Origin: an uncultured Maribacter sp.
Lineage (GTDB): Bacteria; Bacteroidota; Bacteroidia; Flavobacteriales; Flavobacteriaceae
Assembly (NCBI GenBank): GCA_947498505.1
Contig: CANMKG010000004.1
Location: 1-64,000, forward strand
Reading direction: 5' to 3'
Length of the DNA stretch: 64,000 bases
Shown here: in pieces, positions 39,116 to 48,775 of the stretch
How the letters are laid out: the number at the start of each line of letters is the position of its first letter
Numbering within the stretch: the stretch's first letter is position 1
Made by a program: the position numbers and the translations under genes
The notes under the pieces: generated by a model
Told to the model about the DNA's origin: nothing
Databases searched by the model: none
What the model saw: only the letters and a program-made list of their open reading frames with translations

Positions 39116-40903
39116 ATGAAAAAGTTAAATAAATTTTTTATTGCTGTATTTTCATTCATCTTCCTTTTATTTTCATGTGATGATGGAATTGATGCAATAA
39201 CTCAAATAGATCCTGGGTCAGATTCTGGTGCCCCAGTAGTTGTTTTAAAATATCCTGTTGAAGGAACAAAAATAAAGGTAAATGATCCCGTTGTTGCTAT
39301 TACGATTGAGTTTGAAGTAACTGATGATATCGAAGTTAAAGATATTGTTGTATTGATAGACAATAATCAGATAACTACAATGAATAGTTTTAAAGACTAT
39401 AGAAAAGTTTTTGCTGAGGTTGATTTTGATAATCTAACTACGGGTACTCATGAACTTAAGGTTGTAGCAACAGATATTTCAGGGCAAAGCACAACACAGA
39501 TAGCAAGCTTTGAAAAGGAACCACCATACATTCCAATTTTTGCTAATGAAACTGTATATATGGATTTCGAAACGGATTATACCGAATTCATTACGGTTAC
39601 CAGAGCTACTGAAGTGGGATCACCTGGGTTTGCAGGAGAAGGTTTAGCGAGTAATAATGCCTATGCAGGTGCTACAGATTCGTATTTAACTTTGCCAACA
39701 ACTCCAATGCAATTAGGGAATGAACTTTCAGCAATATTTTGGTATAAGGTGAATGCATCACCAGATAGAGCAGGAATTCTAGTTATTGGACCTGAAGATC
39801 CAACTGATGCTAATTTCCCTGATAGCCAAAACAATAGAAATAGTGGTTTTAGATTGTTTAGAGAAAATGCAGGAGGAATGCAACGTGTTAAATTAAATGT
39901 TGGTATTGGAGATAAAAACGTTTGGGTAGATGGTGGTGACGCAGCTGATATAGATCCGAGTAAGGATGAGTGGGTAAGCGTTGCATTTACAATTTCAGCA
40001 ACAGAAGCCCGAGTGTATCTTAACGGACAAATGGTGAGAGAAAGTGCTTTAGAGAACCCTGTTGATTGGACAGGTACCGATATTTTATCTATTATGTCTG
40101 GAGCTCCTCGCTTTACAGGTTGGAACCATAAATCGGATTATAGTTTTATGGATGAGCTTCGTTTTTTTAACACTGCTTTGTCTCCAGAAGAAATTCAAAA
40201 TATTATTGGAGTTACCAATCCCTATACACCGGCTGATGGAGAAATAATGTATATGGCATTTAATGGTACTTATAAAAATTGGGTAACAGGCGCGGTTGCC
40301 GACGTAGAGGGTTCCCCTTCTTTTGCTGGAGAAAGTAAATTAGGAAGTGATGCTTATGCAGGTGCTGAAGATTCTTATTTGACTTTTCCAAGCGCTGGAT
40401 TACAATCAGAAAATTTTAGTGCAACAATGTGGTTTAAACCAAATGCAACGCCCGATAGAGCAGGAATATTAGTAATGGGACCTCCTGATGTTGACAACGC
40501 AGGATTTCCAGACACTCAAAATAACAGAAAAAATGGATTTAGGTTTTTTAGAGAAAATGCAGACGGAATGCAGCGTTTTAAACTTAATGTAGGTAACGGT
40601 ATAGCAGATACATGGGTAGATGGGGGAACAGCAGCTGACGTGGATCCAACATTAGATGAGTGGGTGCATCTTGCCTTTACAATATCAAACTCAAAAGCAG
40701 TAGTGTATATTAATGGAGAAATAGCAGCTGAAAGTGCTATTACAGGAATAGATTGGACAGGTTGCGATATATTATCCATAATGTCAGGAGCTCCCAGATT
40801 CACAGCATGGAACCATAAATCAGATTTAAGTTATTTGGATGAGCTACATTTTTATGACAAAGAGCTTACGCAAGAAGAAATCCAAGAGGAAATGGGTAAT
40901 TAG
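39116..40903 (+). CDS. surface lipoprotein with two LamG-like domains (putative glycan-binding protein)
   Basis: The leader ends at FSC (Cys21) followed by acidic residues. An Ig-like region (about 35-135) is followed by two concanavalin A/LamG-type domains, residues about 140-365 and 375-593. These are clear duplicates: each has SYLTxP, ASPDRAGILV or ATPDRAGILV, QNNRxxGFR, FRENAxGMQR, WVDGGxAADxDP and ILSIMSGAPRFT. Its position after SusD is that of the SusE-type surface glycan-binding proteins. The ligand is unknown; a role in binding the same polymer as SusD is an inference. Confidence 0.85.
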   Translation: MKKLNKFFIAVFSFIFLLFSCDDGIDAITQIDPGSDSGAPVVVLKYPVEGTKIKVNDPVVAITIEFEVTDDIEVKDIVVLIDNNQITTMNSFKDYRKVFAEVDFDNLTTGTHELKVVATDISGQSTTQIASFEKEPPYIPIFANETVYMDFETDYTEFITVTRATEVGSPGFAGEGLASNNAYAGATDSYLTLPTTPMQLGNELSAIFWYKVNASPDRAGILVIGPEDPTDANFPDSQNNRNSGFRLFRENAGGMQRVKLNVGIGDKNVWVDGGDAADIDPSKDEWVSVAFTISATEARVYLNGQMVRESALENPVDWTGTDILSIMSGAPRFTGWNHKSDYSFMDELRFFNTALSPEEIQNIIGVTNPYTPADGEIMYMAFNGTYKNWVTGAVADVEGSPSFAGESKLGSDAYAGAEDSYLTFPSAGLQSENFSATMWFKPNATPDRAGILVMGPPDVDNAGFPDTQNNRKNGFRFFRENADGMQRFKLNVGNGIADTWVDGGTAADVDPTLDEWVHLAFTISNSKAVVYINGEIAAESAITGIDWTGCDILSIMSGAPRFTAWNHKSDLSYLDELHFYDKELTQEEIQEEMGN

Positions 40904-40938
40904 AGTTATTTAATTTGAATTTATTTAGTTAGAGTTTC

Positions 40939-40967
40939 TCAGCTGTGTCTTTCGCAGGCGCAGCTGA
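40939..40967 (+). promoter_or_regulatory. strong intercistronic hairpin between binding and enzyme genes
   Basis: TCAGCTGTGTCT-ttcgc-AGGCGCAGCTGA folds into a 12-bp stem with two G-U pairs. There is no T-run after it, so it is more likely an mRNA-stabilising or processing hairpin, or an attenuator, than a full terminator. Confidence 0.55.
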
Positions 40968-40992
40968 ATTAATTAATACAGATTAAGTTTTT

Positions 40993-42357
40993 ATGAAAAA
41001 AAGACAAATTGTGTTTTTTGCGTTTCTTTTTATAATAATTGGTTGTAAAACAGATAACCAAGAAAAAAAAACTGCGGGTTTTAATGTTGTAGAAAAAAGT
41101 ATCGTTGAAGATGATCAGTTATTGTTGGATAAAATTCAAAAACAGACCTTCAATTATTTTTGGGATGGCGCAGAACCTAATTCAGGACTTGCACCTGAAC
41201 GTTTGCATATGGATAATATTTATCCAACTTCACCTAAACATACCGTTACTACTGGAGGAACAGGCTTTGGTATGATGGCTATTCTTGTTGGTGTAAAACG
41301 AGGTTTTGTTACTAGAGCACAAGCTTTTAATCACTTTGTGAAAATGATTGACTTTTTAGAAAAAGCAGATCGATTTCATGGTGCATGGCCACATTGGTTG
41401 GATGGACAAACAGGTAAAATGATGCCATTCAGTAAAAAAGATAATGGAGGCGATTTAGTAGAAACAGCTTTTCTAATTCAAGGGATGCTTACGGTTGCTG
41501 AATATTTCAAAAATGGAAATGAAGAAGAACAAAAATTAGTAGAAAAAATAAATACACTCTGGAAAGAGGTTGAATGGGATTGGTACACTAAAGGAGAAGA
41601 TGTGCTCTACTGGCATTGGTCTCCTGAATATGAGTGGGAGATGAATTTTCCAGTAGGAGGATACAACGAATGCTTAATCATATATGTGTTGGCAGCATCA
41701 TCGCCCACACATCCTGTAAGTGCTGATGTATATCACAAAGGTTGGGCTAGAAATGGAGATATTATTTCAAACGAAAAATATTATGGAGAAGACTTGATTT
41801 TGGATTATTATGAACACGATACATCTCCTATTGGACCACTATTTTGGGCACACTATTCCTATACTGGACTAAACCCTAAAGGTTTATCAGACAAGTATGC
41901 CGATTATTGGAAGTTATTGGAAAACCATGCAAAAATTCATCATAAACATTCAATAGAAAACCCTCATAAACACAAAGGTTATGGTGACAGTATTTGGGGT
42001 TTAACATCAAGTTATTCAGTTAAAGGTTATAAAGGGCATAGACCCGATAAAGATTTAGGAATTATATCTCCCACTGCGGCGTTATCATCCTTTCCTTATG
42101 CACCAAAAGCAAGTATGAAAATGCTTAAGAAGCTTTATGAAAATCATGACAGTTTAATTGGTAAATATGGACCTTATGATGCATTTAGTTTTGAGCATAA
42201 CTGGTATACCCCTAGATATTTAGCAATAGATCAAGGGCCTATCTCTGTGATGATTGAGAATTACCGTTCAGGTATGATTTGGGACTTGTTTATGAAAAAT
42301 AAAGACGTTCAAAAAGGGTTGAATAAATTAGGATTCACTTTTAAGAAAAGCGAATGA
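40993..42357 (+). CDS. GH144-like endo-glucanase lipoprotein ('glucoamylase family'), copy 1
   Basis: The 454-residue protein has a leader ending at IIGC (Cys18) and an (alpha/alpha)6-barrel catalytic domain of the GH144 type (often annotated as 'glucoamylase family, DUF3131-related'). Conserved stretches are QTFNYFWDGAEPNSGLAPER, TTGGTGFGMMAILVGV, RFHGAWPHWLDG, FSKKDNGGDLVETAF and AIDQGPISVMIENYRSG. Characterised GH144 enzymes cleave linear beta-1,2-glucan internally. It lies immediately upstream of a paralogue (42362), with a 4-bp gap. Confidence 0.85.
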   Translation: MKKRQIVFFAFLFIIIGCKTDNQEKKTAGFNVVEKSIVEDDQLLLDKIQKQTFNYFWDGAEPNSGLAPERLHMDNIYPTSPKHTVTTGGTGFGMMAILVGVKRGFVTRAQAFNHFVKMIDFLEKADRFHGAWPHWLDGQTGKMMPFSKKDNGGDLVETAFLIQGMLTVAEYFKNGNEEEQKLVEKINTLWKEVEWDWYTKGEDVLYWHWSPEYEWEMNFPVGGYNECLIIYVLAASSPTHPVSADVYHKGWARNGDIISNEKYYGEDLILDYYEHDTSPIGPLFWAHYSYTGLNPKGLSDKYADYWKLLENHAKIHHKHSIENPHKHKGYGDSIWGLTSSYSVKGYKGHRPDKDLGIISPTAALSSFPYAPKASMKMLKKLYENHDSLIGKYGPYDAFSFEHNWYTPRYLAIDQGPISVMIENYRSGMIWDLFMKNKDVQKGLNKLGFTFKKSE

Positions 42358-42361
42358 TAGC

Positions 42362-43732
42362 ATGAAGAAACCTGCACTACTTCTTTTTTTCGTTTTTATA
42401 CTTTCCTGCGGAAATGATAATGGGCCAGGGTATCAAGAACCTTTTATTCCTAGTTCAGATGATGAAGCAGAAACCATAGAGCCATTAAGTGATGAGGCAA
42501 TGCTAGATTTGGTGCAAGAGGAAACCTTTAAGTACTTCTGGGATTTTGCGCATACCAACTCAGGAGCAGCCAAAGAGCGCTATCATCCAAATGAACCAAC
42601 ATTAAATCAAAATGTAGTAACTACAGGAGGCACGGGGTTTGGCTTGATGAGTATTTTGGTTGCTATTGAACGTAATTATATATCCAGAACAGAAGCAGTA
42701 GTTAGGTTAAATAAAATATTGTCTTTCCTAGAAAATGCCGATAGATTCCATGGCGCTTGGTCACATTGGATAGATGGTAACTCAGGGAAAGTTATACCGT
42801 TTAGTACTAAAGATGATGGAGGGGATTTGGTAGAAACTGCTTTTTTAGTTCAAGGTTTAATGTGCGTTAAAGAATATTTCAAAAACGGTTCGGATACGGA
42901 AAAAGTATTAGCACAAAAAGCAGATGAACTATGGAAAGGTGTAGAATGGAACTGGTACACACAAAATCAAGATACCTTGTATTGGCATTGGAGTCCTAAC
43001 TTTGGTTTTGAAAAAAACCTAAAACTTACGGGCTACAACGAAGTGCTTATCACCTATATCCTAGCTGCGGCATCTCCAGATTATTCTATAGAAAAAACTG
43101 TTTATGAAAAAGGATGGGCACGTAGTGGAGACATTAAATCTTCAGCAAGCCAATACGGATTTCCTTTAGTATTAAACCATGCAGGCGGTTCAAATTTAGG
43201 AGGGCCCTTATTTTTTAGTCATTATTCATTTTTAGGATTGAATCCTAAAAACTTAACAGACCAATATGGAAATTATTGGGACTTGGTAGTGAATCACACT
43301 AAAATTAATAGGCAATATTGTATAGTAAATCCTAAAAATTATGTGGATTACGGAGAAGATTGCTGGGGGCTAACTGCAAGTTATTCAAGAAATGCTGACG
43401 GAACAAGGGGGTATTCAGCTCATAGTCCATCTAATGATAAAGGAGTTGTATCTCCAACAGCAGCGATTAGTTCTATAGCATATACACCTACAGAATCTCT
43501 AAAAGTTATGCATTATCTATATCAAAATAAAGAAAAACTACTAGGTACTGCGGGGTTTTATGATGCCTTTAGTCCGCAATATAACTTTTGGGTCACAGAA
43601 ACTTATTTAGCCATAGACCAAGGACCACAAATTATTATGATAGAAAACTACAGGACTGGGTTGTTATGGAATTTATTCATGCAAAACGAAGATGTTAAAA
43701 ATGGACTAGATAAACTAGGGTTCAACTATTAA
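42362..43732 (+). CDS. GH144-like endo-glucanase lipoprotein, copy 2
   Basis: The 456-residue protein has a leader ending in ILSC (Cys16) followed by an acidic region (SSDDEAETIE), which fits a surface-exposed lipoprotein. The catalytic domain is the paralogue of the preceding gene, with the same landmarks: ETFKYFWDFAHTNSGAAKERY, TTGGTGFGLMSIL, RFHGAWSHWIDG, FSTKDDGGDLVETAFLVQG and AIDQGPQIIMIENYRTG. Tandem copies suggest different product lengths or locations, but the sequence alone does not say which. Confidence 0.85.
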   Translation: MKKPALLLFFVFILSCGNDNGPGYQEPFIPSSDDEAETIEPLSDEAMLDLVQEETFKYFWDFAHTNSGAAKERYHPNEPTLNQNVVTTGGTGFGLMSILVAIERNYISRTEAVVRLNKILSFLENADRFHGAWSHWIDGNSGKVIPFSTKDDGGDLVETAFLVQGLMCVKEYFKNGSDTEKVLAQKADELWKGVEWNWYTQNQDTLYWHWSPNFGFEKNLKLTGYNEVLITYILAAASPDYSIEKTVYEKGWARSGDIKSSASQYGFPLVLNHAGGSNLGGPLFFSHYSFLGLNPKNLTDQYGNYWDLVVNHTKINRQYCIVNPKNYVDYGEDCWGLTASYSRNADGTRGYSAHSPSNDKGVVSPTAAISSIAYTPTESLKVMHYLYQNKEKLLGTAGFYDAFSPQYNFWVTETYLAIDQGPQIIMIENYRTGLLWNLFMQNEDVKNGLDKLGFNY

Positions 43733-43740
43733 AAAAAAAA

Positions 43741-44550
43741 ATGAGAAAAATATTAAGAGAAAATAGTTTACTAATAATGCTTGTTTTTTTTGTATTGCTT
43801 TCAGATGTATTAGTAGCACAAAAACAACAAGGATACTCTAAAGAATTCTTTGTACAAAGTAATGATACTCTAAAATATAGAATGCTATTACCTCAAGATT
43901 TTGATGAAAATAAACAATATCCTTTGGTTTTATTTCTTCATGGAGCAGGAGAAAGAGGGAATGGCAATAAAAAGCAGTTAGTACATGGAAGTCTACTGTT
44001 TTTGGATAATATAGAACAATTTCCAGCCATAGTTGTATTTCCGCAATGCCCAAAATCAGACTATTGGTCTAACGTAACTGTAGACCGTTCAAAAAAAGGT
44101 TTAGAAAAATTTAAGTATTTCAAAAAGGGGCAACCAACGCAATCAATGAAACTAGTTATGGGCTTAATGGATGATTTTTTAAATAAACCCTATGTCAATA
44201 AAAATCAAGTTTATGTGGGTGGTTTATCAATGGGAGGAATGGGTACATTCGATATTTTAAAACGTCGCCCAAATATGTTTGCAGCAGCATTTCCAATATG
44301 TGGTGGTGGTAATCCAAAATCTGTAAAAAACTATGCGGATAAAGTAACCTTTTGGATATTTCATGGCGGAAAAGACAATGTTGTACACCCCTATTTTTCT
44401 TTAAGAATGGTGACTGCCTTACAAGAAGAAGGGAACAATGTAAAGTTAACCTATCTGGAAAATGATAATCACAATAGTTGGGACTCAGCATTTGCCGAAC
44501 CAAAATTATTGTCTTGGCTTTTTTCAAACATCAAAACGAATGGTAAATGA
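43741..44550 (+). CDS. exported alpha/beta-hydrolase (carboxylesterase-type)
   Basis: The 269-residue protein has a signal peptide (ending VLVAQ) and a serine-hydrolase core with HGAGERG near 68-73. The nucleophile is Ser163 in GGLSMGG, Asp212 lies in GGKDNVV, and His244 lies in NDNHNSW. It resembles esterases that cut acyl groups from polysaccharides. In this operon it probably removes acyl (for example acetyl or succinyl) substituents from the glycan, but the reaction is inferred. Its stop overlaps the GH3 start by 4 bp. Confidence 0.8.
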   Translation: MRKILRENSLLIMLVFFVLLSDVLVAQKQQGYSKEFFVQSNDTLKYRMLLPQDFDENKQYPLVLFLHGAGERGNGNKKQLVHGSLLFLDNIEQFPAIVVFPQCPKSDYWSNVTVDRSKKGLEKFKYFKKGQPTQSMKLVMGLMDDFLNKPYVNKNQVYVGGLSMGGMGTFDILKRRPNMFAAAFPICGGGNPKSVKNYADKVTFWIFHGGKDNVVHPYFSLRMVTALQEEGNNVKLTYLENDNHNSWDSAFAEPKLLSWLFSNIKTNGK

Positions 44551-46796
44551 TGAACAAACTAATTAAATATTATATAGTTGTACTTTTTCTAATAGTGCTT
44601 ACAGGCTGCAACAAAGCGAATAATGCAAAACCAAAAGAAGTAGTTACCCCTTTTAATGCTCAAGTAGACTCATTAATGGCGCTTATGACCTTACAAGAAA
44701 AAATAGGTCAAACTGTTATGTATAGCGGTGGTTGGAGCATTACAGGGCCAACAGTTAGTTCTGATAATAAAAAATATATTAAAGAAGGTAGTGTTGGTGC
44801 AATGTTAAATGTATATTCGGCAAAAGGCACAAGAGAATTACAAAAAATGGCCGTGGAGGAAACCAGACTAGGTATCCCTCTGCTGTTTGGTTATGATGTT
44901 ATTCACGGTTTTAGAACCATTTTTCCAATTAATTTAGGATTAGCTGCAAGTTGGGATTTAAATGACATTCAAAAAGGAGCTAGAATTGCTGCTGAAGAAG
45001 CATCCGCCGAAGGAATACATTGGACTTTTGCGCCAATGGTGGACATTGGGAGAGATCCTCGTTGGGGACGCATTTCTGAGGGTGCTGGAGAAGATGTGTA
45101 TCTAGGGAGTAAGATAGCAAAAGCCTACGTAAAGGGCTTTCAAGGAGATGATTTGTCAAAACATAATACCATTTTAGCATGTGCAAAGCATTTTGTTGGG
45201 TACGGTGCTGCTCAGGCAGGGCGTGATTACCATACTGTTAACATGGGTCATGATGAGCTTAGAAATGTATATTTACCTCCATTTGAAGCTGCCGTTGATG
45301 CCGGAGTTGAAACGTTTATGACCGCCTTTAATGAACTGAATGGAGTTCCTGCAACCGGAAATAAGTTTATTTTTCAAGACATCTTGCGTAATGAGTGGAA
45401 GTTTAACGGATTTGTAGTAACCGATTATACTGCTATCAATGAACTTGTTGAACATGGTTTTGCTGAAAACGAAAAACACGCGACAGAATTGGCAATTAAA
45501 GCAGGAATTGACCAAGATATGATGAGTAGTGCGAATAGGTTATACTTAGAAGAACTTATAAACGAGGGTAAGGTTGACGTTTCGTTGGTTAACAACGCCT
45601 GTAGAAAAATCCTTTTAACAAAATATAAGCTAGGATTGTTTGATGATCCATATAGATATTCAGATGAAAAACGCGAAAAAGAAGTGGTTTACAAGGCTGA
45701 GTTTTTAGAGGCTGCTCGAAAATCTGCTGCAATGTCTACTGTTTTATTAAAAAACAATAAAGCTTTGCCACTTAATAATAAACAAACAATTGCATTGATA
45801 GGACCTTTGGTTAAGGACAAAGAAAATATAATTGGTAACTGGGCGGCGGCTGGCGACCGCAAAGGAAAAGCCATAAGTATTTATCAGGGTATTCATGAGT
45901 ATTTGAGTGCTTCTAAAATTGTGTATGCCAAAGGTTGTGAAATTGAAGACTTTGACATGAGCAATTTTGAAAAAGCAATTAATATAGCCAAAAAGGTGGA
46001 TAAGGTAGTAATGGTTTTAGGAGAAGATTATGATATGAGTGGTGAAGCGGCGAGCAGAACCAATATAAAACTTCCTGGGCGTCAAACGGATTTAATTAGG
46101 GCTATTCGAAAAGCAGTACCAAATAAACAAATTGTACTAGTGTTAATGAATGGTCGTCCATTAGATTTGTCAGAAGAAGATAATCTGGTAGATGCCATTT
46201 TAGAAACCTGGTTTCCTGGAACAAGTGGAGGTTATGGCGTTGCCGACGTATTGTTTGGAACTTATAATCCATCAGGAAAATTACCTGTGACATTTCCTAG
46301 AACAGTAGGGCAGATACCAATTTACTATAACATGAAAAATACGGGGAGACCAATTCCTCCAAGAAATCCTAAACAAGATTATAAATCCAATTATATCGAT
46401 GTGCCGAATACTCCTTTGTACCCTTTTGGACATGGGTTAAGTTATACCAATTTTGAATATTCTGAGGTGCAATTATCTGCTACTTCGATTAAATTTTCTG
46501 ATACGCTAACTGTCTCAGCCGAAATCACAAATATTGGAGATGTTGACGGTTATGAAATTGCGCAATTGTATGTACATGACAAAGTTGGGAGTATTACAAG
46601 GCCAGTTAAAGAGTTAAAAGGATTCAAAAAAATATATCTTAAAAAAGGAGAAAGTCAGACGGTTAGTTTTACACTTACCGTTGAAAATTTAAAGTTTTAC
46701 AACAATCATGAATTCGTAACCGAACCAGGAGAATTTGAAGTTGCTATAAAAGGCACTTCGGATTTTGATTTTAAACAAACGTTTACCTTAAATTAA
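44547..46796 (+). CDS. GH3 beta-glucosidase (BglX-like), lipoprotein
   Basis: The leader ends at LTGC (Cys21). The N-terminal TIM-barrel domain contains KHFVGYG near 214 and the nucleophile Asp293 in GFVVTDY, and the C-terminal alpha/beta-sandwich and fibronectin III-like domains follow (PNTPLYPFGHGLSYT near 610). The length of 749 residues is standard for this family. Next to GH144 genes, a sophorose- or sophorooligosaccharide-cleaving beta-glucosidase is the best guess, as found in characterised Bacteroidota beta-1,2-glucan loci. Confidence 0.9.
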   Translation: MMNKLIKYYIVVLFLIVLTGCNKANNAKPKEVVTPFNAQVDSLMALMTLQEKIGQTVMYSGGWSITGPTVSSDNKKYIKEGSVGAMLNVYSAKGTRELQKMAVEETRLGIPLLFGYDVIHGFRTIFPINLGLAASWDLNDIQKGARIAAEEASAEGIHWTFAPMVDIGRDPRWGRISEGAGEDVYLGSKIAKAYVKGFQGDDLSKHNTILACAKHFVGYGAAQAGRDYHTVNMGHDELRNVYLPPFEAAVDAGVETFMTAFNELNGVPATGNKFIFQDILRNEWKFNGFVVTDYTAINELVEHGFAENEKHATELAIKAGIDQDMMSSANRLYLEELINEGKVDVSLVNNACRKILLTKYKLGLFDDPYRYSDEKREKEVVYKAEFLEAARKSAAMSTVLLKNNKALPLNNKQTIALIGPLVKDKENIIGNWAAAGDRKGKAISIYQGIHEYLSASKIVYAKGCEIEDFDMSNFEKAINIAKKVDKVVMVLGEDYDMSGEAASRTNIKLPGRQTDLIRAIRKAVPNKQIVLVLMNGRPLDLSEEDNLVDAILETWFPGTSGGYGVADVLFGTYNPSGKLPVTFPRTVGQIPIYYNMKNTGRPIPPRNPKQDYKSNYIDVPNTPLYPFGHGLSYTNFEYSEVQLSATSIKFSDTLTVSAEITNIGDVDGYEIAQLYVHDKVGSITRPVKELKGFKKIYLKKGESQTVSFTLTVENLKFYNNHEFVTEPGEFEVAIKGTSDFDFKQTFTLN

Positions 46797-46844
46797 TGAG
46801 GGCAAAAGAAAAGTTTGTTTTAACGATTGTGTAAATAAAATTAT

Positions 46845-48506
46845 ATGAAAAAAATTGGTCTAATATTGTTCGTTTTTATAGCTTTTCAAGCTTGTAAAAA
46901 TAGTGAAGAAGATAAGATAGACATTAAAAAAAAGCCTAACATTATTTTTATCATGGCTGATGATCATGCTGCTCAAGCCATAAGTGCTTATGGTCATCCT
47001 ATTAGTCAATTAGCTCCAACACCAAATATTGATAGGTTGGCCGACGAAGGAGCTATTTTTAAAAATAATTTTTGTACCAATTCTATTTGTGGTCCCAGTA
47101 GAGCTGTAATATTAACAGGTAAACATAGTCATGTTAATGGGTTTAGAATGAACGGTAATCGTTTCGATGGTAATCAACAAACCTTCCCTAAAATACTTCA
47201 AAAAGAAGGTTACAAAACAGCGGTGTTTGGTAAATGGCATTTGCATGGTTTACCGCAGGGGTTTGACTACTATAATATTTTGCAAGATCAAGGAAACTAT
47301 TATAATCCTAATTTTATTTCAATAAACCAGCAAACTCAACAAGCAGATACAACAGTAGTTGAAGGCTATGCAACAGATATTGTCACAGAAGACGCATTGC
47401 AATATCTAGAACAAGTAAAAGATAGTAATCAACCATTTATGCTCATGATTCAGCATAAAGCTCCACATAGAAATTGGATGCCAGCACTAAGACATCTTAA
47501 CAAATATGATAGCATAAAATTTCCTGTGCCAGACAATTATTTTACGAGTCATAAAACTTCAACAGCCTCTAAAGAGCAATATCAAACAATTTATAGAGAT
47601 ATGTATGAGGGACATGATTTAAAAATGACTAAAAAGGAAGGAAGTGTAGAATTAGCCCATAATCCATGGAAAGATGATTTTGAGCGTATGACGCCCGAGC
47701 AAAATAAAAAGTGGAACAACGCTTATTTGCCTAAAAATGATGCCTTTCATAAAGCAAATTTAAAAGGAAAGGATTTAGACCTATGGAAACTACAACGTTA
47801 CCTCCAAGATTATTTAGCAACAGTTGCCGCGGTTGATGAGAGTGTTGGTAAGATTCTTGATTATTTAAAGAAACATAATTTAGAAGAAAACACCATTGTA
47901 GTATATACAACGGATCAAGGCTTTTATCTAGGGGAAAAAGGATGGTTTGATAAGCGTTTTATGTACGAACAATCTTTGGCTATGCCTTTGTTAATGAAAT
48001 TCCCTAAAGTTATAAAACCAGGAACGGAAATCACTGCTTTAACACAAAATTTAGATTTCGCTGAAACATTTTTAGATTTTGCGGGAGCACCTATACCTAG
48101 CAACATGCAAGGTAAATCTTTAAAGCCTTTGATGACCAACACTATTAAGGAGGATGATTTTCGCGATGCTATTTATTATCACTATTATGATTTTCCTGCC
48201 TTTCATATGGTAAAAAAAATGTATGGAGTGCGTACAAAACGTTATAAGTTAATACATGTTTACGATGATATAGACGAATGGGAATTATATGATTTGCAAG
48301 AGGATCCTGATGAAGTTAATAATTTGATAAACGACAGAAGATTTGATGATATTGAAAGTGAACTTCGAGAAAAACTCAAAGAATTACAAGTGAATTATGG
48401 AGTTACTGCAGCCGAATTTAAACAGACAAGTAAAGAACAAATAAAAAGAAACTACAAAAACTTCGAGCGACTAAGAGGTAAGCCAATTAAAGTTTATGAG
48501 CATTAA
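46845..48506 (+). CDS. S1-family sulfatase, lipoprotein
   Basis: The 553-residue protein has a lipobox-like FQAC (Cys17), metal ligands Asp39-Asp40 (IMADDHAAQ), and the formylglycine signature C-G-P-S-R at Cys82-Arg86. The second-site region TTDQGFYLG near 357 is typical. It follows GH3 by 48 bp on the same strand and is probably the last gene of the large operon, since a terminator lies at 48541. The substrate is not identifiable. Confidence 0.92.
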   Translation: MKKIGLILFVFIAFQACKNSEEDKIDIKKKPNIIFIMADDHAAQAISAYGHPISQLAPTPNIDRLADEGAIFKNNFCTNSICGPSRAVILTGKHSHVNGFRMNGNRFDGNQQTFPKILQKEGYKTAVFGKWHLHGLPQGFDYYNILQDQGNYYNPNFISINQQTQQADTTVVEGYATDIVTEDALQYLEQVKDSNQPFMLMIQHKAPHRNWMPALRHLNKYDSIKFPVPDNYFTSHKTSTASKEQYQTIYRDMYEGHDLKMTKKEGSVELAHNPWKDDFERMTPEQNKKWNNAYLPKNDAFHKANLKGKDLDLWKLQRYLQDYLATVAAVDESVGKILDYLKKHNLEENTIVVYTTDQGFYLGEKGWFDKRFMYEQSLAMPLLMKFPKVIKPGTEITALTQNLDFAETFLDFAGAPIPSNMQGKSLKPLMTNTIKEDDFRDAIYYHYYDFPAFHMVKKMYGVRTKRYKLIHVYDDIDEWELYDLQEDPDEVNNLINDRRFDDIESELREKLKELQVNYGVTAAEFKQTSKEQIKRNYKNFERLRGKPIKVYEH

Positions 48507-48540
48507 TTGGACATAAGAAACCCTATATGTTGAGTTTATA

Positions 48541-48582
48541 AACTCCGAGCGTTGGTTTTTTACGCTTAGAGACTTTTTTTTT
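48541..48582 (+). terminator. terminator after the second sulfatase
   Basis: CTCCGAGCG (48543-48551) pairs with CGCTTAGAG (48563-48571), with one mismatch and one G-U, and a run of nine T follows. It separates the third sulfatase (48776) from the main operon. Confidence 0.75.
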
Positions 48583-48775
48583 ACGTACAGATAATTTTTA
48601 GTTTAAAGAACCACATACTTTTAGGTGTTGAAGAAAAACCTTGGATTTTTTTAATAGTTGAGGTATGCAATTACGTTTTAAGGATTAGATCTAGAAAACA
48701 TTAACTTGTGTAATTGTAATTAGTATAAGAAAAGAAGTTAAGAAAACGGAACAATAATAAATAAGATTTTTAAGT

